This document shows, one piece after another, positions 48,343-59,168 of a stretch of DNA of 64,000 bases. A program made the translations under genes and the position numbers. Source of the DNA: Pseudomonas sp. Irchel s3f7. GTDB lineage: Bacteria; Pseudomonadota; Gammaproteobacteria; Pseudomonadales; Pseudomonadaceae. The stretch spans positions 116,949 through 180,948 of the forward strand of contig NZ_FYDO01000010.1 in the NCBI RefSeq assembly GCF_900187615.1, read 5' to 3'. How positions within the stretch are numbered: position 1 is the stretch's first letter; the number at the start of each line of letters is the position of its first letter. The notes beneath the pieces are model-generated. The model was not told the origin of the DNA. It saw only the letters and a list, made by a program, of their open reading frames with translations, and did not search any database.

Positions 48343-49215
48343 TCAGCGAATATGTGCGAGTACGCCCTGGAGTTCATCCAGGGAGTTGTAGCCAATCACC
48401 AGTTGCCCTTTACCCTTCTTCCCATGGCGAATCTGCACCGCAGAGCCTAGGCGCTCGGCCAGACGCTGTTCGAGACGGGCGATATCCGGGTCCGGTTTTG
48501 TGGGTTCGACAGGCTCCGGTTTGCCACTCAACCACTGGCGAACCAGTGCTTCAGTCTGGCGCACGGTGAGCCCGCGTGCGACAACATGTCGCGCCCCTTC
48601 AACCTGTTGATTTTCCGGCAACCCGAGCAAAGCACGGGCATGGCCCATTTCCAGGTCACCGTGGGACAACATGGTCTTGATGACTTCCGGTAACGAAATC
48701 AGGCGCAACAGGTTCGCCACGGTAACCCGCGACTTGCCCACGGCTTCGGCCACCTGTTGCTGGGTCAGCTGGAACTCCTGCTGCAAACGCTGCAGGGCGA
48801 CCGCTTCCTCGATCGGATTCAGGTCTTCGCGCTGGATGTTCTCGATCAGTGCGATGGCGATCGCGGTTTCATCCGGCACATCGCGCACCATTGCCGGGAT
48901 GGTTTCCTGCCCGGCTTGCTGGCTGGCGCGCCAGCGGCGCTCACCGGCGATGATCTCGAAACGACCGCCACCGATCGGGCGAACCACGATCGGTTGCATA
49001 ACGCCTTGTGCCTTGATCGACTGCGCCAGCTCTTCGAGCGCCTGAGGATCCATATCACGGCGCGGTTGATACTTACCGCGCTGGAGCAGGTCCAGTGGCA
49101 GGTGCTGCAGCTCACGGTGGTCGGCATGCGCCGCCTGTTCTTCCAGCGAGCTGACTGTCGGACCACTCAGCAGTGCATCCAGTCCACGTCCGAGACCTCG
49201 TTTCTTGACGGCCAT
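48343..49215 (-). CDS. parB: Chromosome partitioning protein ParB
   Basis: CTP-dependent DNA clamp that loads at parS and spreads. The 290-residue protein shows the ParB N-terminal domain with YQPRRDMDPQALEELAQSIKAQGVMQP and the CTP-binding GERRWRA, followed by the helix-turn-helix LTQQQVAEAVGKSRVTVANLLRLISLP, and a basic C-terminal dimer domain. Its targets, four parS palindromes, are in this window. It follows parA by 9 bp. Confidence 0.97.
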   Translation of the reverse strand: MAVKKRGLGRGLDALLSGPTVSSLEEQAAHADHRELQHLPLDLLQRGKYQPRRDMDPQALEELAQSIKAQGVMQPIVVRPIGGGRFEIIAGERRWRASQQAGQETIPAMVRDVPDETAIAIALIENIQREDLNPIEEAVALQRLQQEFQLTQQQVAEAVGKSRVTVANLLRLISLPEVIKTMLSHGDLEMGHARALLGLPENQQVEGARHVVARGLTVRQTEALVRQWLSGKPEPVEPTKPDPDIARLEQRLAERLGSAVQIRHGKKGKGQLVIGYNSLDELQGVLAHIR

Positions 49216-49224
49216 GGGGATTCC

Positions 49225-50022
49225 TTAAGTTGCCTGAGCGGCGGCGATGCGTGAGTTTTTGCGTTGGCGGCGAACCATCTCGCCAGCCAATGCCAGATAG
49301 GCGATGGCGCCCCGCGATGCTTTGTCGTATGCGAGCGCCGGCATACCGTAGCTCGGGGCTTCGGCCAGACGAATGTTGCGCGGGATGACGGTGTCGTAGA
49401 GCTGCTCGCCGAAGTGTTCCTTGAGCTGCGCGGACACGTCGTTCATCAGGCTCAGGCGCGGGTCGTACATCGTACGCAGCAAGCCTTCGACCTTGAGGTT
49501 CGGGTTCAGCAGTTCAGCGATGCGCTTGATGTTATCCACAAGGTCGCTCAAACCTTCCAGCGCGAAGTACTCGCACTGCATGGGGATAATCACCCCATCG
49601 GCGGCCACCAGCGCGTTCAATGTCAGCATCGACAGCGACGGCGGGCAGTCGATCAAAATGTAATCGTAGTTTTCCCGGATCGGCGCCAGCGCGCTGCGCA
49701 GACGGCTTTCCTTCATCTGCATTTCCAACAGAACCACTTCGGCCGCGGTCAGGTCGCGGTTGGCCGGCAACAGCTGGTAACCACCGTGTTCGGAGTAGTG
49801 CATGGCCTGGGCCAGGTCACATTCACCGATCAACAGGTCGTAGACCGAGTTTTCCAGGCCATGTTTATCCACACCGCTACCCATGGTGGCGTTGCCCTGT
49901 GGATCGAGATCGATCAACAACACCCGGCGCTTGGTTGCAACCAGGGATGCTGCGAGGTTGATGCAGGTGGTGGTCTTGCCCACACCACCCTTCTGGTTCG
50001 CTATCGCGAATACCTTAGCCAT
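49225..50022 (-). CDS. parA: Chromosome partitioning ATPase ParA
   Basis: MinD/ParA ATPase that moves ParB-parS complexes over the nucleoid. The 265-residue product has the deviant Walker A KGGVGKTT (11-18), DLDPQGNAT, and the Walker B segment ILIDCPPS. The start MAKVFAIANQ is used, an upstream TTG (50040) is possible but unlikely. Located between parB and rsmG. Confidence 0.97.
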   Translation of the reverse strand: MAKVFAIANQKGGVGKTTTCINLAASLVATKRRVLLIDLDPQGNATMGSGVDKHGLENSVYDLLIGECDLAQAMHYSEHGGYQLLPANRDLTAAEVVLLEMQMKESRLRSALAPIRENYDYILIDCPPSLSMLTLNALVAADGVIIPMQCEYFALEGLSDLVDNIKRIAELLNPNLKVEGLLRTMYDPRLSLMNDVSAQLKEHFGEQLYDTVIPRNIRLAEAPSYGMPALAYDKASRGAIAYLALAGEMVRRQRKNSRIAAAQAT

Positions 50023-50040
50023 TCTTGCTTGTGTTCCCAA

Positions 50041-50685
50041 TCATGCCGTGCGGCGCAGTATCAGCAGATGGCGTTGGCCTTGGCAACCGGGTACGGCCAG
50101 GGCGTGTTCGCTATCGAGGTGGAAGTCTGCCGGCAATGCTACCAGCTCATCGGCGGGATGAACGCCCTTCATTGCCAGCCAACGTGTTTCGGTATCGCCG
50201 AGGTGGCGAGTCCAGTTGCTGAAGTTCTCCATGCTGCTGAACGCCCGGGAAATAATCCCGTTGAATGGCAGTTCAGGCTGGAAGGCTTCGACGCGACTGT
50301 GGATAACTTGCAGGTTATCCAGTTTGAGTTCGAGTTTGACCTGGGTCAGGAAGCGGGTTTTCTTGCCGTTGCTGTCCAGGCAAGTCACCTGGGACTCTGG
50401 AAACAGGATGGCCAGCGGAATACCCGGCATGCCGCCACCGCTGCCAACATCCAGCCAGCGGCCATTTTCGATGAACGACATGACGCTCAGACTATCGAGC
50501 AAATGACGGGACACCATTTCGTCCGGATCACGCACGGCGGTGAGGTTGTAAGCCTTGTTCCATTTGATCAACAGGGCCAGGTAACCCAGCAGCTGCGCGT
50601 GCTGGGTTTCTGTCAGCGTGACACCAAGCTGGCGAGCACCTGTGGATAACTCTTCTGCGTGTTGCGAAGTGACCAACGAACTCAA
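50041..50685 (-). CDS. rsmG: 16S rRNA m7G527 methyltransferase RsmG
   Basis: SAM-dependent methyltransferase that makes m7G at position 527 of 16S rRNA. The 214-residue product contains the fold with [18 protein letters not shown] (SAM site), [11 protein letters not shown] and SRAFSS typical of the GidB family. Overlaps mnmG by 4 bp. Confidence 0.95.
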   Translation of the reverse strand: MSSLVTSQHAEELSTGARQLGVTLTETQHAQLLGYLALLIKWNKAYNLTAVRDPDEMVSRHLLDSLSVMSFIENGRWLDVGSGGGMPGIPLAILFPESQVTCLDSNGKKTRFLTQVKLELKLDNLQVIHSRVEAFQPELPFNGIISRAFSSMENFSNWTRHLGDTETRWLAMKGVHPADELVALPADFHLDSEHALAVPGCQGQRHLLILRRTA

Positions 50686-52583
50686 GCGCTTTGCTCCAAC
50701 TGACGGCCCGCGCCGCGTTTTTTCAAATGAATCATCAACAGCGAAATGGCTGCCGGCGTAACACCCGGGATACGTGACGCCTGGCCCAAAGTCTCTGGTC
50801 GGGTCGCGCCGAGTTTGCTCTGGATCTCTTTGGAGAGACCGGAAATATTCGTGTAATCGATATCCACAGGCAGTTTCGTGTCTTCGCTAGCGCGCAGACG
50901 GGCGATTTCATCCTGTTGACGATCAATGTAACCGGCGTACTTGGTCTTGATTTCGACCTGCTCGGCGACCTGTGGATCTTCTGCGCCGCCACCGGTCACG
51001 GCGATCAGACCAGCGTAGTCGATTTCCGGACGGCTCAAGAGGTTGAGCAGGTTATATTCGTGAGTCAGCGGCGTGCCGAATTTTTCGGCGATCGCATCGC
51101 CTTGCTCGGTGCCCGGGCGTACCCAGGTACTTTTCAGACGCTGCTCTTCCAGCTCAATGCTTTCGCGCTTTTTGCAGAAAGCCGCCCAACGCGCGTCATC
51201 CACCAGGCCCAGTTCGCGACCTTTTTCGGTCAAGCGCAGGTCGGCATTGTCTTCGCGCAGAATCAGACGGTATTCGGCACGGGACGTGAACATCCGGTAG
51301 GGCTCTTGGGTACCGAGCGTAATCAGGTCGTCGACCAACACGCCGATGTACGCTTCATCGCGACGCGGGCACCAGGCGTCTTTGCCCTGTGCACGCAGCG
51401 CCGCGTTGGTCCCGGCAAGCAAACCCTGGGCGCCGGCTTCTTCGTAACCGGTGGTGCCGTTGATTTGCCCGGCGAAGAACAAGCCGCCGATGACTTTGGT
51501 TTCCAGGCTGTATTTCAAATCCCGTGGATCGAAGTAGTCGTACTCGATCGCGTAGCCCGGACGCACGATGTGCGCGTTTTCCATGCCGCGAATCGATTGC
51601 ACGATCTGCAATTGCACGTCGAACGGCAAGCTTGTGGATATCCCGTTCGGATACAGCTCATGGGTGGTCAAACCTTCCGGTTCGATAAACACCTGATGGC
51701 TTTCCTTGTCGGCAAAGCGATGGATCTTGTCTTCAATCGACGGGCAGTAACGCGGGCCAATGCCTTCGATCTCACCGGCAGCGGAATACATCGGCGAACG
51801 GTCGAGGTTCGCGGCAATGATTTCGTGGGTGCGCGCATTCGTGTGGGTAATCCAGCAGCTGACTTGCTTCGGATGCTGCTCTTTGGACCCCATGAACGAC
51901 ATCACCGGGATCGGCGTATCGCCCGCTTGTTCGGACATCACAGAGAAATCCACAGACCGGCCGTCGATACGCGGTGGAGTACCGGTTTTCAAACGGCCCA
52001 CACGCAATGGCAGTTCACGCAGACGGTGAGCCAGGGCGATCGACGGCGGATCACCGGCGCGACCGCCGGAAAAATTCTGCAAACCGATGTGGATAAGTCC
52101 ACCGAGGAACGTACCGGTGGTCAACACCACGGAATCGGCGAGGAAACGCAGACCCATTTGCGTGACAACACCACGGACTTGTTCCTGCTCGACGATCAGG
52201 TCATCAGCAGCCTGTTGAAATATCCACAGGTTCGGCTGGTTTTCCAGGATTTCGCGGACAGCGGCCTTGTACAGAATCCGGTCTGCCTGGGCGCGGGTTG
52301 CACGCACGGCGGGGCCTTTGCGGCTGTTCAATACGCGAAACTGGATGCCGCCTTTATCGGTAGCCATGGCCATCGCGCCGCCGAGGGCATCGATTTCCTT
52401 GACCAGGTGGCTTTTGCCGATCCCGCCAATAGCCGGGTTGCAGCTCATGGCACCGAGGGTTTCCACGTTATGCGTCAGCAACAGGGTTTTCACCCCCATA
52501 CGTGCTGAGGCCAGTGCTGCCTCGGTACCGGCATGACCGCCGCCGATGACGATCACTTCAAAACGGGAAGGGAAATCCACCAC
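50682..52583 (-). CDS. mnmG: tRNA uridine 5-carboxymethylaminomethyl modification enzyme MnmG
   Basis: Works with MnmE to modify U34 of tRNAs reading NNA/NNG codons. The 633-residue FAD protein has [17 protein letters not shown] (FAD motif), [22 protein letters not shown] and [21 protein letters not shown]. It uses a GTG start (two GTGs in tandem at 52578-52583) preceded by GAGGTGC. Confidence 0.97.
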   Translation of the reverse strand: MVDFPSRFEVIVIGGGHAGTEAALASARMGVKTLLLTHNVETLGAMSCNPAIGGIGKSHLVKEIDALGGAMAMATDKGGIQFRVLNSRKGPAVRATRAQADRILYKAAVREILENQPNLWIFQQAADDLIVEQEQVRGVVTQMGLRFLADSVVLTTGTFLGGLIHIGLQNFSGGRAGDPPSIALAHRLRELPLRVGRLKTGTPPRIDGRSVDFSVMSEQAGDTPIPVMSFMGSKEQHPKQVSCWITHTNARTHEIIAANLDRSPMYSAAGEIEGIGPRYCPSIEDKIHRFADKESHQVFIEPEGLTTHELYPNGISTSLPFDVQLQIVQSIRGMENAHIVRPGYAIEYDYFDPRDLKYSLETKVIGGLFFAGQINGTTGYEEAGAQGLLAGTNAALRAQGKDAWCPRRDEAYIGVLVDDLITLGTQEPYRMFTSRAEYRLILREDNADLRLTEKGRELGLVDDARWAAFCKKRESIELEEQRLKSTWVRPGTEQGDAIAEKFGTPLTHEYNLLNLLSRPEIDYAGLIAVTGGGAEDPQVAEQVEIKTKYAGYIDRQQDEIARLRASEDTKLPVDIDYTNISGLSKEIQSKLGATRPETLGQASRIPGVTPAAISLLMIHLKKRGAGRQLEQSA

Positions 52584-53132
52584 GCACCTCGTGCCTGCTT
52601 AAGTAGGTAATTCAGGAATAGTTTGAGCTCAGGTTTTTGGACCTGGTCGACAAGTATAGGGACTTCGCCGTTCCTAAAGAACCCTTTGCACAAAAATTAA
52701 CCAGCTGTGGAAAAGTCGGGGTTATAGAAATTAAAAAGAGAGAAATTTATTAAATCTTTGTTTTTATGTTTATTTCTATGTAGCTACATTTCTGTGGATA
52801 GATTGATGCAGCCCTTTGTTTTCAATGTGTACAGAGATTCAAAACCCTGTGTTCATGTGCCAATGAGGCCCTTGGATAACCGGTGTAAGCCTGTGGATGA
52901 AAGGGGTGGTTATCCACAGAGGCAATTATATTCAGTTTTCGAGCCCTGTTATCAACTGACCTTAACCGCTGTTATTCACAGGGCTTAATCCACAGAATAG
53001 CGTCGGAATGATCAAAATCCGGGCACACAAATGCCGCTCAAGCAGAAAGAATTCGCTCGGCACTCGGTGTTTGATCAAGAAAAGGAGAAAACAGACAGGC
53101 TCGAATGGCCTGTCTGTGGACAACGGAGGGCG
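52584..53132. other. Candidate second origin segment between mnmG and mnmE (DnaA-box cluster, AT-rich)
   Basis: Non-coding 549 bp. An AT-rich stretch (about 52725-52790) is followed by DnaA boxes: TGTGGATAG (52793-52801, one mismatch), TTATCCACA (52910-52918, perfect), TTATTCACA (52972-52980) and TAATCCACA (52986-52994, one mismatch), plus TGTGGAAAA (52706-52714). In E. coli oriC lies at gidA, so the arrangement is ancestral. Whether it fires in vivo is not shown by sequence. Confidence 0.6.
53091..53117 (-). terminator. Terminator after mnmE
   Basis: Inverted repeat ACAGACAGGC/CGAATG/GCCTGTCTGT with a T-run after it on the minus strand, 17 bp from the mnmE stop. Confidence 0.85.
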
Positions 53133-54503
53133 TTATTTACCGATGCAGAAGCTGGAAAAAATCCTCCCCAACAGATCATCGGAGCTGAATGCGCCGGTAA
53201 TTTCCCCCAGGGAATGCTGAGCCTGTCGCAAATCCTCCGCCAGCAACTCGCCGGCACCGGCCAGAGTCAGCTGAGCGCGACCATGTTCAAGGGCTGCACT
53301 GGCATGACGCAGTGCGTCCAGGTGACGCCTGCGTGCGCTGAAGCTGCTTTCCGATGTCTGTTCATAACCCATGCAGGCCTTGAGGTGATCACGCAATAGA
53401 TCCAGGCCGTCACCGCCTGATTTTGCGCTCAGGCTGATAGTGACGTGCCCGTCATCGCTGACTTCCAGGGCGATGGCTTCGCCGGTCAGGTCAGCCTTGT
53501 TGCGGATCAGGGTGACTTTCGCAGGATCCGGGCGGGTTTCGAGAAACTCCGGCCACAATGCGAAGGGATCGAGCGCTTCAGGAGCCGTGGCATCAACGAC
53601 CAGCAGCACGCGATCCGCCTCACTGATGGCTTTCAATGCACGTTCGACGCCGATTTTTTCCACATGATCATCGGTATCGCGCAGACCGGCGGTATCAACC
53701 ACGTGCAACGGCATGCCGTCGATGTGGATATGTTCGCGAAGTACATCCCGGGTAGTCCCGGCAATTTCTGTCACGATCGCCGCTTCGCGCCCGGCCAGGG
53801 CATTGAGCAGGCTGGATTTCCCGGCATTCGGACGACCGGCAATCACTACCGTCATACCGTCACGTAGCAAGGCGCCCTGTCCGGCTTCACGCATCACGGT
53901 GGATAACTCGTCGCGTACTTTGTCGAGCATGCTCAGGACATGGCCATCGGCAAGGAAGTCGATTTCTTCTTCCGGGAAGTCGATCGCAGCCTCGACGTAG
54001 ATGCGCAGACCGATCAGTTGTTCGGTGAGGTTATGCACACGTGTCGAGAACGCGCCCTGCAGTGAGCGCAGCGCATTGCGCGCAGCCTGTGCAGAACTGG
54101 CTTCGATCAAGTCGGCGATGGCTTCGGCCTGGGCTAGATCGAGCTTGTCATTCAGGAAGGCGCGTTCACTGAATTCACCTGGCCGGGCCAGACGGCAACC
54201 CAATTCCAGGCAACGCTTGAGCAACATATCGAGAACAATCGGGCCGCCATGGCCCTGCAGTTCCAGCACATCTTCGCCAGTGAACGAGTTCGGTCCCGGA
54301 AAATACAGCGCGATGCCCTGGTCAAGCACCTCGTCGTTTTCACTGAGAAAAGGGCCGTAATGGGCGTATCGCGGCTTGAGTTCGCGACCACTGAAGGCCT
54401 TGGCCGCAACGCTGGCCAACGGCCCGGAAATACGGACGATGCCCACACCACCACGACCTTGGGCAGTCGCGACAGCGGCGATGGTTTCACGAGGAGCGCT
54501 CAT
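53133..54503 (-). CDS. mnmE: tRNA modification GTPase MnmE (TrmE)
   Basis: GTPase partner of MnmG for U34 modification. The 456-residue product has the tetrahydrofolate-binding N-terminal domain ([28 protein letters not shown]), the G domain with [24 protein letters not shown] and NKADL, and the C-terminal CIGK motif. The start is the ATG at 54501-54503. Separated from yidC by a strong terminator. Confidence 0.97.
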   Translation of the reverse strand: MSAPRETIAAVATAQGRGGVGIVRISGPLASVAAKAFSGRELKPRYAHYGPFLSENDEVLDQGIALYFPGPNSFTGEDVLELQGHGGPIVLDMLLKRCLELGCRLARPGEFSERAFLNDKLDLAQAEAIADLIEASSAQAARNALRSLQGAFSTRVHNLTEQLIGLRIYVEAAIDFPEEEIDFLADGHVLSMLDKVRDELSTVMREAGQGALLRDGMTVVIAGRPNAGKSSLLNALAGREAAIVTEIAGTTRDVLREHIHIDGMPLHVVDTAGLRDTDDHVEKIGVERALKAISEADRVLLVVDATAPEALDPFALWPEFLETRPDPAKVTLIRNKADLTGEAIALEVSDDGHVTISLSAKSGGDGLDLLRDHLKACMGYEQTSESSFSARRRHLDALRHASAALEHGRAQLTLAGAGELLAEDLRQAQHSLGEITGAFSSDDLLGRIFSSFCIGK

Positions 54504-54535
54504 AAACCGGTATCCAGACAAAAGTGACAGATAGC

Positions 54536-54560
54536 AAAACGCCCCACTAGGGGGCGTTTT
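54536..54560 (-). terminator. Terminator between yidC and mnmE
   Basis: AAAACGCCCC, loop ACTAG, GGGGCGTTTT: strong symmetrical hairpin. It is followed by a perfect DnaA box TTATCCACA at 54567-54575. Confidence 0.9.
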
Positions 54561-54582
54561 GAGTGGTTATCCACAGTGTAAA

Positions 54583-56262
54583 TCAGGCAGCTGCATTAGC
54601 GGCGGCTTCGACCTTACGTGTGATGTACCACTGTTGGGCGATCGACAGGCAGTTGTTCACTACCCAATACAGCACCAGACCGGCCGGGAACCACAGGAAG
54701 AAGAAGGTGAAGATGATTGGCATCAGCTTCATCACCTTGGCCTGCATCGGATCCGGCGGTGTCGGGTTCAACTGCTGCTGGATGAACATGGTTGCACCCA
54801 TGATGATCGGCAGAATGAAGAACGGATCCTTGATCGACAGGTCAGTAATCCACAGCATGAATGGCGCTTGGCGCATTTCAACGCTTTCCAGCAGAACCCA
54901 GTACAGCGAGAGGAAAACCGGCATCTGCACGAGGATTGGCAAGCAACCACCCAGCGGATTGATCTTCTCTTTCTTGTACAGCTCCATCATGGCTTGCGAC
55001 ATTTTCTGCCGGTCATCGCCATGTTGCTCTTTCAGCGCAGCCAGTTTTGGTGCCACTGCACGCATGCGCGCCATGGATTTGTAGCTGGCAGCCGACAGCG
55101 GGAAGAAAATCCCTTTGATCAGCATGGTCAGGAAGATGATCGACCAGCCCCAGTTACCCACAATGGCGTGGATATGTTGCAGCAACCAGAAGATCGGTTG
55201 AGCGATGAACCACAGAATGCCGTAGTCGACAGTCAGTTCCAGACCTGGGGACAACTCTTTCAGCACAGCCTGGCTTTTCGGGCCGGCGTACAGAACAGCA
55301 CTGGTTTCCGCTTTGGCACCCGGAGCAACGGTCAGCGAAGGACCGGTGTAACCGATGATGTAGTTGCCTTTGCTGTCTTTGCGGGTCTGGACGATATTGT
55401 TTTCGCCCTTGGCCGGAATCCACGCCGTCACGAAGTAGTGTTGCAACCACGCAACCCAACCGCCAGTAACGGTTTCTTTCAACGGCGCCTTGTCCATGTC
55501 CTTCATGGACACTTTCTTGTACGGCTCGGAACTTGTCCACAGGGCAGCGCCCAGGTAAGTCGCGGTGCCGGTGGCGGTGGTCGAAGATGGATCGGCGCTG
55601 GCGTCACGCTTGAGTTGCGCGAACATCGCACCGGACCAGGGCTGAGCGCTCTGGTTGTCGACCAGGTAAGAAACGGTTACGTCATACAGGCCGCGTTTCA
55701 AGGTGAAACGCTTGATGTAATTGACGCCGTCCTTGCTGAACTTCAGGTCCACGACCAATTGGTCCTGACCGTCAGCCAGTTGATAAACCTTCTTCTCCGA
55801 GGAATAAACCGGACGACCGGCTGGATTTGCATCCGGACCATTGGTGCCGATCAGACCGCTTTGCGCCAGATAAGTACGTTCGCTGCCGTTATCGAACAGC
55901 TGGAACGGAATTTCCGGATGATCCTGGCGGCGCGGATACAGCGGCAGCATCAACTGGGCAACATCACCACCCTGTGGATCGATAGCGAGTTCCAGTACAT
56001 CCGTTTTGATCTGGATGAGGTCCTTGCTGGCGGCCACCGGCGTTTCGGCAGGTGCGCTGGTATCACTTGCGGCACGCGGAATATCGTCATTGGCGGAAGC
56101 GTTATTGCCAGTGGCGGTGTCCGGCAAACCGGATGTAGTCGTACTGGAAGCAACATTCTGAGTCGGCAGGGCAGCCTGGCCATAGTCCTGGTTCCATTTA
56201 AGAACCATAACGTAGGACACGATTGCCAGGGCGACGATCAGGATCGTGCGTTTGATATCCAT
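54583..56262 (-). CDS. yidC: Membrane protein insertase YidC
   Basis: Inserts proteins into the inner membrane alone or with SecYEG. The 559-residue product has an N-terminal membrane helix (MDIKRTILIVALAIVSYVM), a large periplasmic beta domain (about 85-350), and the conserved five-helix C-terminal core (from LWFIAQPIFWLLQHIHAIVGNWGWSIIFLTMLIKGIFFPL) with the hydrophilic groove arginine region. Ends with the basic ITRKVEAAANAAA tail. Confidence 0.97.
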   Translation of the reverse strand: MDIKRTILIVALAIVSYVMVLKWNQDYGQAALPTQNVASSTTTSGLPDTATGNNASANDDIPRAASDTSAPAETPVAASKDLIQIKTDVLELAIDPQGGDVAQLMLPLYPRRQDHPEIPFQLFDNGSERTYLAQSGLIGTNGPDANPAGRPVYSSEKKVYQLADGQDQLVVDLKFSKDGVNYIKRFTLKRGLYDVTVSYLVDNQSAQPWSGAMFAQLKRDASADPSSTTATGTATYLGAALWTSSEPYKKVSMKDMDKAPLKETVTGGWVAWLQHYFVTAWIPAKGENNIVQTRKDSKGNYIIGYTGPSLTVAPGAKAETSAVLYAGPKSQAVLKELSPGLELTVDYGILWFIAQPIFWLLQHIHAIVGNWGWSIIFLTMLIKGIFFPLSAASYKSMARMRAVAPKLAALKEQHGDDRQKMSQAMMELYKKEKINPLGGCLPILVQMPVFLSLYWVLLESVEMRQAPFMLWITDLSIKDPFFILPIIMGATMFIQQQLNPTPPDPMQAKVMKLMPIIFTFFFLWFPAGLVLYWVVNNCLSIAQQWYITRKVEAAANAAA

Positions 56263-56264
56263 GA

Positions 56265-56510
56265 TTACTCGGCCATCGAAGAAGAACGGGAGGTAGGGAT
56301 AGGTGGAACCGGGTCATAACCACCGGGATTCCACGGATGACAGCGACCTAAACGACGAAAGGTCAGCCAGCCACCGCGAAGAAGGCCATGATTTTCAATG
56401 GCTTCTAACGCGTAGCAGGAACAACTGGGGTAGAAACGACAGTGGTTGGCCATCAGGGGACTAATGGCATAGCGATAAAACTGGATCGGAACGAGTGCCA
56501 GTTTACGCAT
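56265..56510 (-). CDS. yidD: Membrane protein insertion efficiency factor YidD
   Basis: An 81-residue protein with [44 protein letters not shown], the conserved cysteine-rich and aromatic YidD signature, then [15 protein letters not shown]. It lies between rnpA and yidC (overlap of 8 bp with rnpA; 2 bp before yidC), the normal order. Confidence 0.96.
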   Translation of the reverse strand: MRKLALVPIQFYRYAISPLMANHCRFYPSCSCYALEAIENHGLLRGGWLTFRRLGRCHPWNPGGYDPVPPIPTSRSSSMAE

Positions 56511-56904
56511 CTGGACTGTCTACCCCTACAGTTTCGGATTTGACTGCTGGTACCGGCGTGCTGCGAGCCAGACGTTTCCAGAGTTTGCCGAAATGCTGAA
56601 TCAATTCGGGGTTTTCTACGTCACCCAAACCTTTGCGCGCGACGATAACAATGTCCCAACCGACCAGTGAATCCTGGTTCAGGCGAAACGATTCGCGCAT
56701 CAGACGTTTGAGGCGATTGCGCTCGACGGAGAGCTTTACGCTCTTTTTCCCGATAACCAGCCCGAGACGGGGGTGATCAAGATCGTTGTTGCGCGCAAGG
56801 AGCAGGAGATTTTTCCCCGGAACCTTGCCGGTAGGGGAGTCAAAGACTGCCTTGAAATGCCGGGGGGTAAGCAGACGCTTTTCCCGACTGAAGTCCTGAC
56901 TCAC
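56503..56904 (-). CDS. rnpA: Ribonuclease P protein component RnpA
   Basis: Protein partner of the M1 RNA that matures tRNA 5' ends. The 133-residue product has [16 protein letters not shown], the RNR motif [13 protein letters not shown], and a basic C-terminus. GTG start at 56902-56904 (VSQDF) is used by analogy with P. putida. The frame stays open upstream into rpmH with no conserved sequence. Confidence 0.93.
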   Translation of the reverse strand: MSQDFSREKRLLTPRHFKAVFDSPTGKVPGKNLLLLARNNDLDHPRLGLVIGKKSVKLSVERNRLKRLMRESFRLNQDSLVGWDIVIVARKGLGDVENPELIQHFGKLWKRLARSTPVPAVKSETVGVDSPDA

Positions 56905-56920
56905 CTCCAGTGCCGGCTTA

Positions 56921-57055
56921 TCAAACTGCCAGACGCGCACGACCTTTGGCGCGGCGACGCGACAGAACGGCACGGCCGTTCTTGGTAGCCATGCGAGCAC
57001 GGAAACCGTGGGTACGAGCGCGTTTGATAGTGCTTGGTTGGAAAGTACGTTTCAT
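56921..57055 (-). CDS. rpmH: 50S ribosomal protein L34
   Basis: A 44-residue, strongly basic ribosomal protein: begins [18 protein letters not shown] and ends [12 protein letters not shown] at 57053-57055, stop 56921-56923. Too short for ordinary gene calls, but the sequence is diagnostic. First gene of the rpmH-rnpA-yidD-yidC unit, 565 bp from dnaA. Confidence 0.97.
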   Translation of the reverse strand: MKRTFQPSTIKRARTHGFRARMATKNGRAVLSRRRAKGRARLAV

Positions 57056-57620
57056 TGTCGTGTTACCTGGTTCGTCCACAACGGGCCGGAATGGCCCCCG
57101 TTTTAAGAGACCGGGGATTCTAGAGAAAGCAAGCCTCTAGGTCAATTTCCAACCAACGTTTCCTTATAAATAGATTCCTGAGGTTTTTCAGCGTTTGATC
57201 CGGACCTAGATATAAGAATTAGAAAGGAAAGTATTTAAAGCTTTTCTGTAAAGCTTATAAAAGCTAGGCACGCCATCTGCTGTGGATAACTCAATTCAGG
57301 CCTTGTTTTACCTGATGTACAGAGAATGACAACTACCGTGGAAAACAGTGTTCAGCCTGTGCTGCGCTGTCGGATAACCTGTGTGTGGAATGGGCTGTTA
57401 TCCACAGGCTGGTTATCCACCGAGTTTCGCCCCCACTTGTGCAACGATCTTAACCTCGGTTATCCACAGAGCTTATGCACAGACCATTGGTCGTCTTTTT
57501 TGAGCATGGAGCACAGATTCTTCCCTAAGGAGAGCCCACCTTCATGTGGATAAGTCGGCGTCTGGTCGCTACAATGGCCGCTTGTTTTTGCCTCACCGGC
57601 TTTCAACTTAGGGGATATCC
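57056..57620. other. Likely chromosomal origin oriC (rpmH-dnaA gap)
   Basis: Non-coding 565 bp. It has an AT-rich left half (about 57160-57270), followed by DnaA boxes: TGTGGATAA (57281-57289), TTATCCACA (57398-57406), TTATCCACC (57413-57421, one mismatch), TTATCCACA (57460-57468), TTATGCACA (57473-57481) and TGTGGATAA (57545-57553). The dense perfect boxes next to dnaA and the switch of gene strand here fit the known Pseudomonas origin. The same region carries the divergent promoters of rpmH and dnaA, so DnaA could control its own gene. Confidence 0.88.
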
Positions 57621-59132
57621 GTGTCAGTGGAACTTTGGCAGCAGTGCGTGGAGCTTTTGCGCGAGGAGCTGCCTGCCCAACAATTCAACACTTGGATCCG
57701 TCCACTACAGGTCGAAGCCGAAGGCGACGAGTTGCGTGTCTACGCACCGAATCGCTTCGTGCTGGACTGGGTCAACGAAAAGTACCTGGGTCGCGTCCTT
57801 GAACTGCTTGATGAGCACGGCAACGGCATGGCGCCAGCGCTCTCCTTATTAATAGGCAGCAAACGCAGTTCGGCACCGCGTGCCGCGCCTAACGCCCCCT
57901 TGGCTGCAGCCGCTTCCCAGGCCCAGGCATCTGCCAGTCCGCCAACGCCTGCTCCCGCTGCTGCGACGAAGCGCGCCCCGGCGAAAGTCGTTCAGGTCGC
58001 CGAGGAAGAACCTTCCCGTGACAGCTTCGACCCGATGGCAGGTGCGAGCTCGCAACAGGCCCCTGTCCGTTCGGAACAGCGCACGGTGCAGGTTGAGGGT
58101 GCGCTCAAGCACACCAGCTACCTGAATCGCACCTTTACCTTCGAGAACTTCGTCGAAGGCAAGTCCAACCAATTGGCCCGGGCCGCAGCCTGGCAAGTGG
58201 CGGACAACCCGAAGCATGGTTACAACCCGCTCTTCCTTTATGGCGGCGTCGGTCTGGGTAAAACCCACTTGATGCATGCTGTGGGTAACCACCTGTTAAA
58301 GAAGAACCCGAACGCGAAGGTTGTTTACCTGCACTCCGAGCGTTTCGTTGCGGACATGGTCAAGGCCCTGCAACTGAACGCAATCAACGAGTTCAAGCGC
58401 TTCTACCGTTCGGTGGATGCATTGCTCATCGATGACATTCAGTTTTTCGCCCGTAAGGAGCGTTCCCAGGAAGAGTTTTTCCACACCTTCAACGCCCTGC
58501 TTGAAGGTGGTCAGCAGGTCATTCTCACCAGTGACCGCTACCCGAAAGAAATCGAAGGCCTTGAAGAGCGCCTGAAATCCCGCTTCGGCTGGGGCCTGAC
58601 GGTCGCCGTCGAGCCGCCGGAGCTGGAAACCCGCGTAGCGATTCTGATGAAGAAGGCCGACCAGGCCAAAGTCGAACTGCCCCACGACGCCGCGTTCTTC
58701 ATTGCCCAGCGCATTCGTTCCAACGTCCGTGAACTGGAAGGCGCGCTGAAACGCGTGATCGCCCACTCGCACTTCATGGGTCGCGACATCACCATCGAGT
58801 TGATCCGCGAATCCCTGAAGGACCTCTTGGCGCTACAGGATAAACTGGTCTCTGTGGATAACATTCAGCGCACCGTCGCCGAGTACTACAAGATCAAGAT
58901 CTCCGACTTGCTGTCCAAACGCCGTTCGCGTTCGGTCGCCCGTCCGCGTCAGGTCGCCATGGCGTTGTCCAAGGAACTGACCAACCACAGCCTGCCGGAA
59001 ATCGGCGATGTGTTTGGTGGGCGAGACCACACGACGGTTTTGCACGCCTGCCGCAAGATCAATGAACTTAAGGAATCCGACGCGGACATCCGCGAGGACT
59101 ACAAGAACCTGCTGCGCACGCTGACCACTTGA
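57621..59132 (+). CDS. dnaA: Chromosomal replication initiator DnaA
   Basis: AAA+ initiator that opens oriC. The 503-residue product starts at a GTG (MSVELWQQC) with AGGGGA 7 nt before it. Domain I (1-80) is followed by a Pro/Ala-rich linker (80-160), the AAA+ domain with GGVGLGKTH and DDIQFF, and domain IV with [13 protein letters not shown], which binds the DnaA box. A DnaA box (TGTGGATAA, 58854-58862) lies in the coding sequence. Confidence 0.98.
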   Translation: MSVELWQQCVELLREELPAQQFNTWIRPLQVEAEGDELRVYAPNRFVLDWVNEKYLGRVLELLDEHGNGMAPALSLLIGSKRSSAPRAAPNAPLAAAASQAQASASPPTPAPAAATKRAPAKVVQVAEEEPSRDSFDPMAGASSQQAPVRSEQRTVQVEGALKHTSYLNRTFTFENFVEGKSNQLARAAAWQVADNPKHGYNPLFLYGGVGLGKTHLMHAVGNHLLKKNPNAKVVYLHSERFVADMVKALQLNAINEFKRFYRSVDALLIDDIQFFARKERSQEEFFHTFNALLEGGQQVILTSDRYPKEIEGLEERLKSRFGWGLTVAVEPPELETRVAILMKKADQAKVELPHDAAFFIAQRIRSNVRELEGALKRVIAHSHFMGRDITIELIRESLKDLLALQDKLVSVDNIQRTVAEYYKIKISDLLSKRRSRSVARPRQVAMALSKELTNHSLPEIGDVFGGRDHTTVLHACRKINELKESDADIREDYKNLLRTLTT

Positions 59133-59168
59133 TGACCAGCGCAGCTTATTAAGGCAAGGGACTAGACC

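Noticed and set aside
50916..52508. Plus-strand open frame of 530 codons
   Set aside because: Antisense of mnmG.
54559..56319. Long plus-strand open frame of 586 codons
   Set aside because: Complement of yidC and its flanks; rich in His/Gln/Arg from antisense reading, no domain.
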